A stretch of DNA of 36,119 bases, taken from NCBI GenBank assembly GCA_035703895.1, contig DASSXJ010000080.1:1-36119 (forward strand), given 5' to 3'. Both the position numbers and the translations under genes were made by a program. The notes beneath the pieces are model-generated. The model was not told where the DNA came from. It worked only from the letters and a program-made list of their open reading frames with translations, and did not search any database. How positions within the stretch are numbered: position 1 is the first letter of the stretch; every line of letters begins with the position of its first letter. Positions 24,247-32,637 of this stretch are shown piece after piece. The DNA comes from a bacterium (GTDB lineage Bacteria; Sysuimicrobiota; Sysuimicrobiia; Sysuimicrobiales; Segetimicrobiaceae).

Positions 24247-25173
24247 CTATGTCTTCCGCTTAGACCCACCCACGTGGCGAGTGCCTAGGGGCTGTCCTCC
24301 TAGTAATTCTCCGAAGAGGTCGGACCGGCGGGTTCGAATATGGTAATTCGGATGTTCGCGTTGTTGTTGGAGCATGGCGGCATCCAGTGTAGCCATGATC
24401 ATCTCGTCGCGGATGTATTCCGTTTGCGATGAAGCCAGCAGCGAACCGTCAGGGCCAAAAATCAGCGCTGCTCCCGGGTGGTGGGGTTGGTTGGGGTGGT
24501 CTCTGGGATAATGATCCACATAGCCTGCGCGCCCGGCTTGGTCCGCCAACACCACGTAGCAGGCGTTTTCTATGGCGCGCATCGCAAACGGCAAATAGTG
24601 ATCGTGCATGTAACGCCGGGCCTCGGCCTCACTGCCGGGAGTGTCTTCCCACATCTTATCTCTGGAGGCGTGGGGCATGAGGAGCATTTCTGCGCCACGC
24701 AACGCAAGAATCCGCGTCACCTCGGGGAACTCATTGTCGTAACAGATCCCAATGCCGACGTGACACTTGCCAATGTCGAACACGTTGATGTCCTGCCCAC
24801 CCCGGTAATACCGGTTCTCGTCACGCGACATGTGCAACTTACGTTGTTTCCCAAGATAGCCTTCCGGGCCGACCAGTACCTGAGTGTTGTACACAACGTC
24901 GCGCTCCCGCTCCGCGAGACCGGCGCAAACGAAGACGCGATGCTGACGAGCGAGCGTGATCAATCGTTGCGTGCTCGGTCCGTCTGGAACAGCCTCCGCC
25001 AGGGTGGCCGTGTTCGGGGTGCAATGACCGTGAATGACCAGCTCCGGGAACAGCACGAATTCTGCCTGCTGCGCGACCGCGCGTTCACACCAGTCCTCGA
25101 TGCCCGCCAGAACGCGTTGTGGTTCGCCCAAGTACCCGTTCATGCTGACGGCCGCGACTCGCAGGGTCTTCAT
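24247..25173 (-). CDS. Carbon-nitrogen hydrolase (nitrilase superfamily amidase)
   Basis: 308-residue hydrolase with the complete Glu-Lys-Cys triad: E44 in LFPELVIHGH, K112 in RKLHMSRDENRYY and C144 in GIGICYDNEFPE. The family cleaves amide, carbamoyl or nitrile bonds; N-carbamoyl compounds or omega-amides are plausible, but the substrate cannot be fixed. The ATG read from 25173 begins MKTLRVAAVSMNGY, the usual first strand; the frame continues upstream through the DinB gene only by chance. It is 38 bases downstream of the DinB-fold gene on the same strand and probably shares its transcript. Confidence 0.88.
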   Translation of the reverse strand: MKTLRVAAVSMNGYLGEPQRVLAGIEDWCERAVAQQAEFVLFPELVIHGHCTPNTATLAEAVPDGPSTQRLITLARQHRVFVCAGLAERERDVVYNTQVLVGPEGYLGKQRKLHMSRDENRYYRGGQDINVFDIGKCHVGIGICYDNEFPEVTRILALRGAEMLLMPHASRDKMWEDTPGSEAEARRYMHDHYLPFAMRAIENACYVVLADQAGRAGYVDHYPRDHPNQPHHPGAALIFGPDGSLLASSQTEYIRDEMIMATLDAAMLQQQREHPNYHIRTRRSDLFGELLGGQPLGTRHVGGSKRKT

Positions 25174-25211
25174 CGTTGCCGTCGCCCGCTCGACGAATGG
25201 TGTCGTTGCGG

Positions 25212-25742
25212 TCAGCCCCGTGGGAGGGCGTCCTTGGGGAACTCCTCCCGTTTCGCGGCGAATTGGACGTAGTCGAGATTTTGCGCTTCGACGCCAAGGT
25301 GCCGCAGCATCGCCATCGCCTGGGCGCGGTGGTGAACCTCGTGGAAGAGAAGCTGCGTTGCAAGGTCGGCTTTCGTGGTCGTGGTGACAATAATCTTGTC
25401 CGCCTGATCGATCCGCCGCGTCACGGTGTGGTTCCAGTCGGTGATTCCGGCGAGGGTGGCCCGGGTCTCCCCGGCCAGGGCCGTCCATACGCCTTCGAGG
25501 TCTCCGAATGTGGGCTGTCGGGTCTCGCTGATCGGGTAGTCGTCCCAGGTGGGGAGGGGCTCCTCCCGTAGGCGTTTGCCATAAAAGTGCTCGACCCGGG
25601 CAATCTCGATCAGCGTCCCGCGGAGTGTATAGAGACCGAACGGAAATTGCTGAGTGTACTCCTCTTGACTGAGTGGTCGGACCCATCCAAACAATCTCTG
25701 CCGGGCCGCGTTGAGGATGTCGTAGACACGCACAAAGTTCAT
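25212..25742 (-). CDS. DinB-fold protein, putative metal-dependent hydrolase/transferase
   Basis: 176-residue four-helix-bundle protein of the DinB/YfiT superfamily. The metal-binding histidine triad is visible: H52 (ARVEHFYGKR) and H134/H138 (LLFHEVHHRAQ). Known relatives are thiol-S-transferases using bacillithiol or mycothiol and damage-inducible proteins of unknown role. The ATG read from 25742 has GGGAGG upstream and begins MNFVRVYDILN. It precedes the nitrilase-family gene on the minus strand. A second, quite different DinB-fold protein lies at 30921-31382. Confidence 0.8.
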   Translation of the reverse strand: MNFVRVYDILNAARQRLFGWVRPLSQEEYTQQFPFGLYTLRGTLIEIARVEHFYGKRLREEPLPTWDDYPISETRQPTFGDLEGVWTALAGETRATLAGITDWNHTVTRRIDQADKIIVTTTTKADLATQLLFHEVHHRAQAMAMLRHLGVEAQNLDYVQFAAKREEFPKDALPRG

Positions 25743-25773
25743 CGTCCGCCTCCCATATCTATATGTAGGGAGA

Positions 25774-25787
25774 TTGACGTTTTGACG
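25774..25787. repeat. Direct repeat TTGACG upstream of the DinB gene
   Basis: TTGACG occurs at 25774-25779 and again at 25782-25787, two bases apart, about 32-45 bases upstream of the minus-strand start at 25742. It could be a tandem regulator site (CGTCAA on the transcribed strand) or a chance pair. Confidence 0.3.
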
Positions 25788-25812
25788 CATGTACTCCTCC
25801 CATCAACCCACC

Positions 25813-25923
25813 TCAGAGTAGTGGAGCGTGGCCGTCGCGTCCTGACTCCTCATCCGCACACGCAGCCAGCGCGGGACCGAGGAACGCGAGCACAAGAGCC
25901 AGTGCTACGATAACCTGCAGCAT
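25813..25923 (-). CDS. Very small lipoprotein-like peptide (36 residues)
   Basis: Open frame of 36 codons from ATG (read from 25923) with GGGAGGGGG seven to fifteen bases upstream. Residues 1-21 are a textbook signal sequence (MLQVIVALALVLAFLGPALA) ending in a lipobox LAAC with Cys22, leaving only a 15-residue polar tail, CADEESGRDGHAPLL. That resembles entericidin-like or other mini-lipoproteins in size. A -10-like TATCAT lies at 25950-25955 on the same strand. The signal sequence may have little positive charge at its start, which counts against export. No homologue recognised. Confidence 0.45.
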   Translation of the reverse strand: MLQVIVALALVLAFLGPALAACADEESGRDGHAPLL

Positions 25924-26282
25924 AATCGCCCCCTCCCTTCGTCAGTTGCATGATACGCATGAGCAAGGTGTGCAGCGATGAACCGGTTCACTCCGCCGGT
26001 GTAATGTCCATCACAGGGAACTTCCCCGTCGAGCGGGGTCGGGATCGGGGGGCGTCTGGCTCCTGGCTGGCCCGCCTCGGTCTCGCTTGAGGGCCGGCCG
26101 GCTGAGGTTTAGACCGTGTGCCGTGGGGGTAGAACTAACTCGGGATGTCGTGGGGGGGATACCGGGTCGAATACCCCCCTTCCCGACCGGGTGGTTCCCT
26201 GCGACATCCTGCACTCATCCGTTAGAGTCGATTGCGGGCCTGGAAGATGTGCGAGGCGGGACCCGCAAAGGAGGGACATACG
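25924..26282. other. Gene-poor stretch of about 360 bases
   Basis: Apart from the ribosome site of the minus-strand mini-lipoprotein at its left end and that of the plus-strand peptide at its right end, I see no convincing coding frame. There is a CCCCG/CGGGG mini-hairpin near 26027-26041 and a G-run/C-run pair (about 26150-26180) that could fold, but no clear terminator or promoter with both hexamers. Confidence 0.5.
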
Positions 26283-26351
26283 ATGTGGATCGCGCTGCTG
26301 CTGCTCGGCGGTCTACTTCTCTGGGCGACCGGACATATGATCCTACGCTAG
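26283..26351 (+). CDS. Very small hydrophobic peptide (22 residues)
   Basis: ATG 26283 follows GGAGGG (26270-26275) at an ideal seven-base spacing and opens a 22-codon frame ending TAG. The peptide is one predicted membrane helix (WIALLLLGGLLLWATGHM) ending in a single Arg. Such peptides exist as regulators of membrane proteins or type I toxins, but there is no recognised family here. It is followed after about 45 bases by a strong hairpin that would end the transcript, giving a compact self-contained unit. Chance cannot be excluded at this length. Confidence 0.45.
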   Translation: MWIALLLLGGLLLWATGHMILR

Positions 26352-26394
26352 CGTAGACGTTGCCCCGAGATCACTGAACCATCAAGGTCCTCAA

Positions 26395-26431
26395 GCGGCG
26401 GGGGCCGGGATCATATCCCGGCCCCCGCCGC
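26395..26431. terminator. 16-bp hairpin, likely bidirectional terminator
   Basis: A perfect 16-bp inverted repeat (GCGGCGGGGGCCGGGA at 26395-26410 with its complement at 26416-26431) around TCATA. It lies between the plus-strand small peptide and the end of the minus-strand dehydrogenase, as expected for a shared terminator of convergent genes. T-runs are short on both sides. Confidence 0.75.
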
Positions 26432-26450
26432 ACCATCTGAAGCGAACGCG

Positions 26451-27503
26451 TTACCCGACGGGATCAAGGGCAAACTCGCTGGCCAGTCCGTCCAGGCCCT
26501 TGATGACATGGGGATCGAGTGGGATACCCTCCTGCCGGCGCGCGTCGGCCATCTCGAACTCGATCTCCCCAGGTACATAGAGGCGCTCGACGCCCGGGGC
26601 GCGCGGGGTGCTGCGAACGGTGTCGATGTAACGATCCACGTCCGACAGAAAGGCGGGGAAGGAGCGGAATCGTCCAACATCCATGGCCATGAACAGGTGC
26701 CCGACGTCCTGGGGGCGGTTATGCTCGGGCAGCGCCAAGCCGGCGATGCCGGCGGACCATCCCGCCCCCGTCAGGGGGCCGCACAACAAGTCGAAGATCA
26801 TCGCCAGGCCAAATCCCTTGTGGGATCCGACGGGGAGAAGCATGCCTCCCGCCATCACCTCCTCGGGTTGTTCGGTAGGCGTTCCATGGCGATCGACGCC
26901 CCACCCGAGGGGGATCCGGTCTCCGCGTCCCTGCGCCCGCTGGATCTTGCCGCGTGCGACGACGCTCGTCGCGATGTCCAGGACGACGGGCCGGTGACGG
27001 CCCGCGGGGATTGCATAGGCGATCGGGTTGTTGCCGACCACCGGAGCGGCACCGCCGACAGGGGGCATCAGCGGAAGCGTGTTGGTGATGGCGACGCCGA
27101 TCATCTGCTCGGCTGCCGCGCGCATCACATAGTAGGCCGCGGCTCCGAAATGCGTCGAGTGCGCCACGCCGACCGCCCCGACGCCGCTCTCCCGGGCTTT
27201 CCGGATGGCGAGATCCATCGCCTGCACACCGGCCACCTGTCCGAGGCTGTTGTGGGCGTCCATCTGCGCAAACGCGGGGCCCTCGCCCGCGACCACGACG
27301 TGGGCCTTGGCCCGGACCAACCCGGCTTGGATGCGCTGCACGTAGTTGGGCAGCCGCATCGCCCCATGGGAATGCACGCCTCGGAGATCGGCCTCGACCA
27401 GGGTATCGGCGACCGTCCTGGCTTCCGCCGGGGGAACCCCCACTCGCTCGAGCACGTTTGTGATGAATGGCGTAAGGCGGGACGCGGCGACAGACATGAA
27501 CAT
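26451..27503 (-). CDS. Malate/L-lactate dehydrogenase family (Ldh2/AllD/YlbC-type) oxidoreductase
   Basis: 350-residue NAD(P)-dependent 2-hydroxyacid dehydrogenase of the Ldh_2 family, unrelated to classical Rossmann LDH/MDH. Seen: ADLRGVHSHGAMRLPNYVQRI, GVAHSTHFGAAAYYV with the catalytic-type His, NTLPLMPPVGG, VVGNNPIAYAIP, VLDIATSVVARGKI and SHKGFGLAMIFDLLCGPLTGAGW. Family members act on malate, lactate, ureidoglycolate, sulfolactate or 2,3-diketogulonate; the specific one is unknown. The ATG read from 27503 has GGGAG eight bases upstream; a second in-frame ATG follows at 27497. It is divergent from the penicillin-binding protein gene. Confidence 0.9.
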   Translation of the reverse strand: MFMSVAASRLTPFITNVLERVGVPPAEARTVADTLVEADLRGVHSHGAMRLPNYVQRIQAGLVRAKAHVVVAGEGPAFAQMDAHNSLGQVAGVQAMDLAIRKARESGVGAVGVAHSTHFGAAAYYVMRAAAEQMIGVAITNTLPLMPPVGGAAPVVGNNPIAYAIPAGRHRPVVLDIATSVVARGKIQRAQGRGDRIPLGWGVDRHGTPTEQPEEVMAGGMLLPVGSHKGFGLAMIFDLLCGPLTGAGWSAGIAGLALPEHNRPQDVGHLFMAMDVGRFRSFPAFLSDVDRYIDTVRSTPRAPGVERLYVPGEIEFEMADARRQEGIPLDPHVIKGLDGLASEFALDPVG

Positions 27504-27538
27504 GCTGGTTCTCCCGTAGCGGTCACCGGTCCTTTGCC

Positions 27539-27568
27539 TTGCCGTCCTCTCCGGGAACGGGGTATACT
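27539..27568 (+). promoter_or_regulatory. Promoter of the penicillin-binding protein gene
   Basis: TTGCCG (27539-27544), an 18-base spacer and TATACT (27563-27568). Transcription would begin near 27575, about 48 bases before the GTG start. It lies in the 119-base divergent gap. Confidence 0.6.
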
Positions 27569-27622
27569 GAAGTTGACAGCGAAGGAGTGTGACGCGATCA
27601 TCGCTGCATTTATCGTCGCCGG

Positions 27623-30055
27623 GTGCATGCCGTGACCCACCCGCCTGCGGGACCATCCCGAACCGGAAACCGCGGCCGGCCTCCAGCCAAAATCGGCCGG
27701 CGCGTCCATGATCTCTGGCCGTACGCGGCTGTGGCGCTCGTCGCGGGCCTCGCACTGGTGCTGGCTGTGGTCGGCGTGCTGGTCGGCACTGCGCTTGCGA
27801 TCAATGGCCATCTGCCGTCCGTGGACGCGCTCTACAGTCCTCCGAGCGAGGCCACCCGCGTGTACGCAGCCGACGGCCAGCTCATCGCGAGCCTGTACCA
27901 GGAGAACCGCGCCAGCGTCCCGCTCGACAGGATCCCGCAGGTCCTCCGCCGCGCCGTGATCGACACTGAGGATGCCGCCTTCTATCGCCACCACGGGATC
28001 TCGCTTCGAGGTGTCCTTCGCGCATCGTTCCGGAACGTCCGCGAACGTGGTCTCGCCGAGGGCGGCAGCACCATCACCCAGCAGCTCGCCCGCAACCTGT
28101 TTCTCACAAACGAGAAGGCGCTCAGCCGCAAGATCGCCGAGATGCTCCTCGCGGTCCAAATCGAGCGCCGGCTGACCAAGGATGAGATTCTGGAGCGCTA
28201 TCTCAACCAGGTGTACTTTGGGCAAGGCGCCTACGGGGTCGAAGCCGCCGCAGAAGTATATTTTGGGAAGCCGGCCAAGGACCTCACGTTACCAGAGAGC
28301 GCCCTGCTCGCCGGGCTGATCCGGGCTCCGTCCTATTACTCTCCCTACGACCATCTCGACCGGGCCAAGATCCGCCGCGCCGAAGTCCTCCAGCGGATGG
28401 TGGACCTTGGGGACGTCACCCCGAGGCAGATGCAGCTGGCTCAGTCCGCGCCGATTCACCTGATTGAGAAGGGGAACATGGGGTTCGTCGGCATTCGGGC
28501 GCCGTACTTCGTCAGCTACATCCTTCCCCAGTTGCTCCAACGGTACGGGGAGGAAGTGCTGTACAAAGGCGGCCTCCGTATTTACACCACGCTGGACCTG
28601 GCGATGCAGGCGGAGGCGGACGCGGCGGTGCGGCAGGGGCTCGACGAGGGCACGCAGCAGCACCTCAATGCGCGCCAGGGCGCGATGGTGGTCCTGGATC
28701 CCAACACGGGGTACATTCGCGCGATGATCGGTGGGTACGATTTCCGAGCCAGCCAGTTCAACCGGGCGTGGCAGGCGCACCGTCAGCCGGGCTCGGCGTT
28801 CAAGCCCTTTACCTACACGACGGCGATTTTGCGCGGATTTCCGCTCACGACCATGCTCGACGACGAGCCGATCTCGTTTCCCCTGCCGGGCGGCAAGGTC
28901 TGGGAGCCCAAGAACTTCGACCAAAAGTGGCACGGTTCGATCACGATGCGCTATGCGCTCGAGAACTCGATCAACGTCGCGACGATCCGGCTCGAAGAAA
29001 AGATTGGCCCCAAGGCGATCATCGCGACGGCACAACGGATGGGCATCCAGAGTCACCTGGAGCCGGTGCTCTCGCTGACGCTGGGCTCCTCCGATGTCAC
29101 TCTGCTCGAGATGGCCTCCGCCTACGGCGTGTTTGCGAGCGGCGGCGTGCGGGCCACCCCCCTGGCCGTCCTCAAAGTCACCGATTCCAAAGGGAAGGTG
29201 CTCGAGGAGAATGTCCCGCAGCGCACCGTCGTCCTCAGCCCCGAAGTCGCCTACGTGATGACCGATCTGCTCAAGGGCGTGGTCAAGCGCGGAACCGGCG
29301 TCGCGGCCGCCATTGGAATTCCCCAGGCGGGGAAGACGGGAACCGCAGACGACTACCGCAACGCCTGGTTCATTGGCTTCACGCCTACGCTGGTCACGGG
29401 GGTGTGGGTCGGAAACGACGATGATTCGCCGATGAATCGAGTGGTGGGCGGTAGTCTGCCGTCCCGCATCTGGGCGACGTTCATGAAGCAGGCGACGGCA
29501 CACCGGGACAACAAGGACTGGCCGCGTCCTGCCAATGTTGTGGAGGTCAGCCTCTGCGGTTCGACCGGGACTCCCGCGGGCACCGATTGTGCGGACGCCA
29601 GGACCGAACTCTTCATCAAGGGGACGGAGCCCGAGAGCGGTGACGGCACGCACGCCCCAGCGTCTCCCGCTCCCGCCGCTCCCAGACCGGCTCCCGCTGC
29701 GCCCGTGAGTGCCCCCGCGCCACAGGCTCCGCCGGCCCAGTCGGTTCCACCGTCTGCCCCCCCAACGCTGCCGTTGGCGGTGACGGCTCCGCGGGATCGG
29801 ACCCAGGTGACGGCACCGTTTACGATCAAGGGGACCACTCGTCCGGGAGCCACCGTCCACATCTCGGTCCAGATGACCGGCGGCTTCCTCAACCTGCAAG
29901 TCGCCGATGTCTACGCTCCCGTAGATCCCCAAGGAAACTTTACCTTCCTCTTCGACCCCACCATCAAACCGGCCGGGGCGACGTTCACGATTACCGTGAA
30001 CGCGATCGACGACCAGGAAACCGCCTCCGCCACCCTCTCCGTCCAAGAGCAGTAG
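27623..30055 (+). CDS. Class A penicillin-binding protein (PBP1A type) with Pro/Ala linker and Ig-like tail
   Basis: Bifunctional peptidoglycan synthase, 810 residues. Cytoplasmic N-terminus, membrane anchor about 34-58, GT51 glycosyltransferase (EDAAFYRHHG, EGGSTITQQLARNLFL, KIAEMLLAVQIER, LNQVYFGQGAYGVEAAA), then transpeptidase with SxxK at S391-K394, SIN at 449-451 and KTGT at 571-574. After about residue 670 comes a Pro/Ala linker and a final Ig-like domain (about 715-810, PRDRTQVTAPFTIKGTT), similar in look to Gmad2-type domains. Start GTG 27623 is the first possible after an in-frame stop at 27590; GTG 27632 is an alternative. No clear ribosome site. Confidence 0.93.
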   Translation: MHAVTHPPAGPSRTGNRGRPPAKIGRRVHDLWPYAAVALVAGLALVLAVVGVLVGTALAINGHLPSVDALYSPPSEATRVYAADGQLIASLYQENRASVPLDRIPQVLRRAVIDTEDAAFYRHHGISLRGVLRASFRNVRERGLAEGGSTITQQLARNLFLTNEKALSRKIAEMLLAVQIERRLTKDEILERYLNQVYFGQGAYGVEAAAEVYFGKPAKDLTLPESALLAGLIRAPSYYSPYDHLDRAKIRRAEVLQRMVDLGDVTPRQMQLAQSAPIHLIEKGNMGFVGIRAPYFVSYILPQLLQRYGEEVLYKGGLRIYTTLDLAMQAEADAAVRQGLDEGTQQHLNARQGAMVVLDPNTGYIRAMIGGYDFRASQFNRAWQAHRQPGSAFKPFTYTTAILRGFPLTTMLDDEPISFPLPGGKVWEPKNFDQKWHGSITMRYALENSINVATIRLEEKIGPKAIIATAQRMGIQSHLEPVLSLTLGSSDVTLLEMASAYGVFASGGVRATPLAVLKVTDSKGKVLEENVPQRTVVLSPEVAYVMTDLLKGVVKRGTGVAAAIGIPQAGKTGTADDYRNAWFIGFTPTLVTGVWVGNDDDSPMNRVVGGSLPSRIWATFMKQATAHRDNKDWPRPANVVEVSLCGSTGTPAGTDCADARTELFIKGTEPESGDGTHAPASPAPAAPRPAPAAPVSAPAPQAPPAQSVPPSAPPTLPLAVTAPRDRTQVTAPFTIKGTTRPGATVHISVQMTGGFLNLQVADVYAPVDPQGNFTFLFDPTIKPAGATFTITVNAIDDQETASATLSVQEQ

Positions 30056-30103
30056 CCGGGCCGCTTCCCGGCGCTTGCGCGCCGGAAGTGGGCGGAATTA
30101 GAT

Positions 30104-30109
30104 TATAAT
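30104..30109 (+). promoter_or_regulatory. -10 element ahead of the yebC-family gene
   Basis: Perfect TATAAT at 30104-30109, 59 bases before the GTG start, with no good -35. A CTTCCCGGCGC/GCGCCGGAAG hairpin at 30064-30088, with one bulged base and no T-run, lies between it and the preceding stop and may help end the upstream transcript. Confidence 0.5.
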
Positions 30110-30167
30110 GGAAGGGATCGCCGCGCCCCGTGGCCTGCCGGGAACGCATGAGAGTGAGGGATCGGCT

Positions 30168-30908
30168 GTGTCAGGACACTCCAAGTGGCATAATATCAAG
30201 ATCAAGAAGTCCAAGACCGACCAGACGCGGGGAAAGCTGTTCAGCAAGATCGCGCGAGAAATCATCATCGCCGCGAAAGCGGGGGGCGGGGACCCGGCGG
30301 CCAACATGCGCCTCCGGGCGGCCGTCGACCGGGCGCGCGAAGCGAGCATGCCGAATGACAACATCCAGCGTGCCATCCAGCGCGGCGCGGGCGGGGGCGA
30401 AGGCGCGACGTACGAGGAAGTGACCTATGAAGGGATGGCGCCCGGCGGGGTCGCGGTGCTCGTCCAGGCGCAGACCGACAATCGCAACCGCACGGCCTCG
30501 GAGATTCGCAACATCTTCACCAAGGCCGAGGGGAACCTCGGTGCGTCGGTAGGGTGGTTGTTCGAGAAGAAGGGTGTCATCACCATGAAGAAGGCGGTCG
30601 CCTCGGAGGAGGAGGTTCTCACCAAGGCGGTCGACGCCGGGGCGGAGGATATGAAGGTGACCTCGGACGAGTACGAGATCACGGTCGCCCCGGAAGAGTT
30701 TGCCAAAGTAAAGCAGGCGCTCGAAGCCGCCGGGTATGCCCTGAGCTCAGCGGAAATCACGCTCGTGCCCAAGTCGACGGTGTCCGTGGAGGGCAAAGAC
30801 GCGCAGCGGGTGCTGCGTCTCCTCGAAGCGCTCGAAGACCACGACGACGTCCAGCACGTGTACGCCAACTTCGATATCCCCGACGAAGTCCTCGAACAGG
30901 TCGGGTGA
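30168..30908 (+). CDS. yebC: YebC/PmpR/TACO1-family protein
   Basis: 246 residues, the usual length. Recent work links this family to relief of ribosome stalling at proline runs, and some members to transcription control. It begins SGHSKWHNIKIKKSKTDQTRGKLFSKIAREI, the family signature, followed by KAGGGDPAANMRLR, NIQRAIQRG and TYEGMAPGGVAVLVQ. GTG 30168 with GAGGG seven bases upstream is preferred; an ATG in frame at 30108 sits inside the -10 element and cannot be used from that promoter. In many bacteria yebC lies next to ruvC, as nearly here. Confidence 0.95.
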   Translation: MSGHSKWHNIKIKKSKTDQTRGKLFSKIAREIIIAAKAGGGDPAANMRLRAAVDRAREASMPNDNIQRAIQRGAGGGEGATYEEVTYEGMAPGGVAVLVQAQTDNRNRTASEIRNIFTKAEGNLGASVGWLFEKKGVITMKKAVASEEEVLTKAVDAGAEDMKVTSDEYEITVAPEEFAKVKQALEAAGYALSSAEITLVPKSTVSVEGKDAQRVLRLLEALEDHDDVQHVYANFDIPDEVLEQVG

Positions 30909-30920
30909 AAGGAGCGGCCG

Positions 30921-31382
30921 ATGGGCCTGCGGGAGACTGTGCAACCGTCGTTTCATTTGGTCTGGGGGACCGTCCGCAAGAACGTTGAAGCGATGCCCGA
31001 AGAAGGGCTGGGGATCAAGCCGGACGGGCTCGAGACCCGCTCATTCCGCGAGATCGTCCTCCACATGGGCAACGCGTGCGTCACGTTCGGCGAGAACATC
31101 GGCCGGTCGACCTGGGAACGCGTCATGGCCTTCCCGCCCGAACAGTACACGAGCAAGGCGCAGATGCTGGCCGCGCTGGGCCAGGCGGGCGATCGATTCC
31201 TTGCCGGGCTCGCCCGCTTGTCCGATGAAGAGGCTGCGCGCACCGTCAAAACTCCGTGGGGCGTCGAGATGCCGCAGGGGCAGATGGTCGCCGGGCACGT
31301 GCCGCATATGTTCTACCATAACGGCCAGCTGGCCATTTACCTCCGGATGCACGGGGTCAAGCCCCTCTTCCTCGCCCGGTAG
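30921..31382 (+). CDS. DinB-fold protein, second in window
   Basis: 153-residue DinB/DUF664-like four-helix protein. The candidate metal triad is H48 (EIVLHMGN) and H129/H133 (HVPHMFYHNGQLAIYLR). It begins MGLRETVQPSFHLVWGTVRKNV and starts 12 bases after yebC behind GAAAGGAG, so it is probably in the same transcript. Function unknown; related proteins are thiol transferases or uncharacterised. Little sequence similarity to the DinB-fold gene at 25212 is visible beyond the histidine spacing. Confidence 0.78.
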   Translation: MGLRETVQPSFHLVWGTVRKNVEAMPEEGLGIKPDGLETRSFREIVLHMGNACVTFGENIGRSTWERVMAFPPEQYTSKAQMLAALGQAGDRFLAGLARLSDEEAARTVKTPWGVEMPQGQMVAGHVPHMFYHNGQLAIYLRMHGVKPLFLAR

Positions 31383-31498
31383 GCGAGTCTCGAAGCCCGG
31401 CCGACACATCCGCTGCCCGGAGGAAGACAGAACCGGGGCGGCGAACACTGGTTCGACTCGATCGCGGGCCTTTCGCCGGCCAATCAGACGGAGCAGGG

Positions 31499-32008
31499 AT
31501 GCGCATCCTCGGAGTGGATCCAGGCCTGCGCCAGACCGGATACGGCCTTCTGGAGGTATCGGCACGGGGTCCCGGTCTCCTCGAAGCCGGGGTCATTCGC
31601 ACCAGCGGACGGGCACCGCTCCCCAGCCGCCTGTGCGAGCTCTATCGTGGATTGGTCGAGATCATCTCCGAGGGACGCCCTGAACTCATCGCCATGGAAG
31701 ATCTTTTCGCCCACTCCGCTTTCCCCCGCGCGGCGATCATGATGGGCCAGGTCTCGGGTGTGATCCAGCTGGCGGCGGCACAGGCCGGGATTCCGATCGA
31801 TGCGATTCCTCCGGCCTCGGTGAAACACGCGATGGTCGCCTCCGGGCAGGCGGGGAAGCGTCAGGTGCAGCGAATGGTGCGGCGCCTTCTGGCGCTGGTC
31901 GAGGAGCCTGGGACGCACGTTGCGGACGCCCTGGCGCTGGCGCTGACCGCGGTGTCCCGCCGGGGGCTGCCCCTCGGACACCGCCGAAATCTCCGAGGGT
32001 CGGCGTGA
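31499..32008 (+). CDS. ruvC: Holliday junction resolvase RuvC
   Basis: 169-residue endonuclease that cuts four-way junctions made by homologous recombination. It begins MRILGVDPGLRQTGYG with catalytic D7; E67 in AMEDLFAHS; H140 and D143 in GTHVADALALAL complete the acidic site (the His variant as in Thermus RuvC). ATG preceded by GGAG at five bases. Its stop overlaps the ruvA start (GTGA, 32005-32008), starting a chain of overlapping genes. Confidence 0.95.
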   Translation: MRILGVDPGLRQTGYGLLEVSARGPGLLEAGVIRTSGRAPLPSRLCELYRGLVEIISEGRPELIAMEDLFAHSAFPRAAIMMGQVSGVIQLAAAQAGIPIDAIPPASVKHAMVASGQAGKRQVQRMVRRLLALVEEPGTHVADALALALTAVSRRGLPLGHRRNLRGSA

Positions 32009-32637
32009 TCGCGTTCCTCCGAGGTCGTGTCCTCCGTCACCTCGAGCAGATGCTCGTGATTGAATGTGGGGGCGTGGGGTATGAAGTGCATCTGCCCGGG
32101 TTTGTCCGAGATACCCTGCGGGGGAGGCTGCAGGGTATCGGGGAGACGGTCGAGCTTCACATCTCGTACCACGTCTCCGCCAATCAGCCCCGCCCGATTC
32201 TCGTGGGCTTCCTGCAGGAGGTCGAGCAGGAGTTCTTCGAGTTGTTCATCACTGTTGACGGACTGGGGCCCGCGAAAGCCATGAAGGCGATCATCCACCC
32301 AATCGAGACGATCGCAGATGCCATCGAGCGGAAGGATATCGCGTACCTTCGGCGTCTGCCGGGGATCGGCGAGCGAACGGCCGAGAAGATCGTGGCCGCG
32401 CTTCGGGGCAAGATGGGAAAGTACGCCTTGCTGCGGACCGAGTCTCCAATCGCCGCTGCGGAGATCGGGGAAGACTTCCGCGAAGAGGTGATCGAAGTGC
32501 TCACCGGCCAGTTGGGGCACCGGGCGGTGGAGGCACGACAGATGGTTGAGCGGGCGCTCGAACGGAACCCGGCCGTGGCGTCCGCGGAGGAGCTGTTCCA
32601 AGAAGTGTATCGGGCTGAGCGGGGGGCGCTGACGTGA
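32005..32637 (+). CDS. ruvA: Holliday junction DNA helicase subunit RuvA
   Basis: 210 residues. RuvA tetramers hold the junction flat for RuvB. OB-fold domain I ([31 protein letters not shown]), helix-hairpin-helix domain II ([13 protein letters not shown] and [16 protein letters not shown]), and domain III that touches RuvB at the C-terminus ([19 protein letters not shown]). GTG start overlapping ruvC; the stop overlaps the ruvB GTG. Complete. Confidence 0.95.
   Translation: MIAFLRGRVLRHLEQMLVIECGGVGYEVHLPGFVRDTLRGRLQGIGETVELHISYHVSANQPRPILVGFLQEVEQEFFELFITVDGLGPAKAMKAIIHPIETIADAIERKDIAYLRRLPGIGERTAEKIVAALRGKMGKYALLRTESPIAAAEIGEDFREEVIEVLTGQLGHRAVEARQMVERALERNPAVASAEELFQEVYRAERGALT

Noticed and set aside
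26087-26356. Open frame of 89 codons on plus in the gene-poor region
   Set aside because: No ribosome site, odd composition, and it overlaps the better-supported 22-codon frame and its ribosome site.
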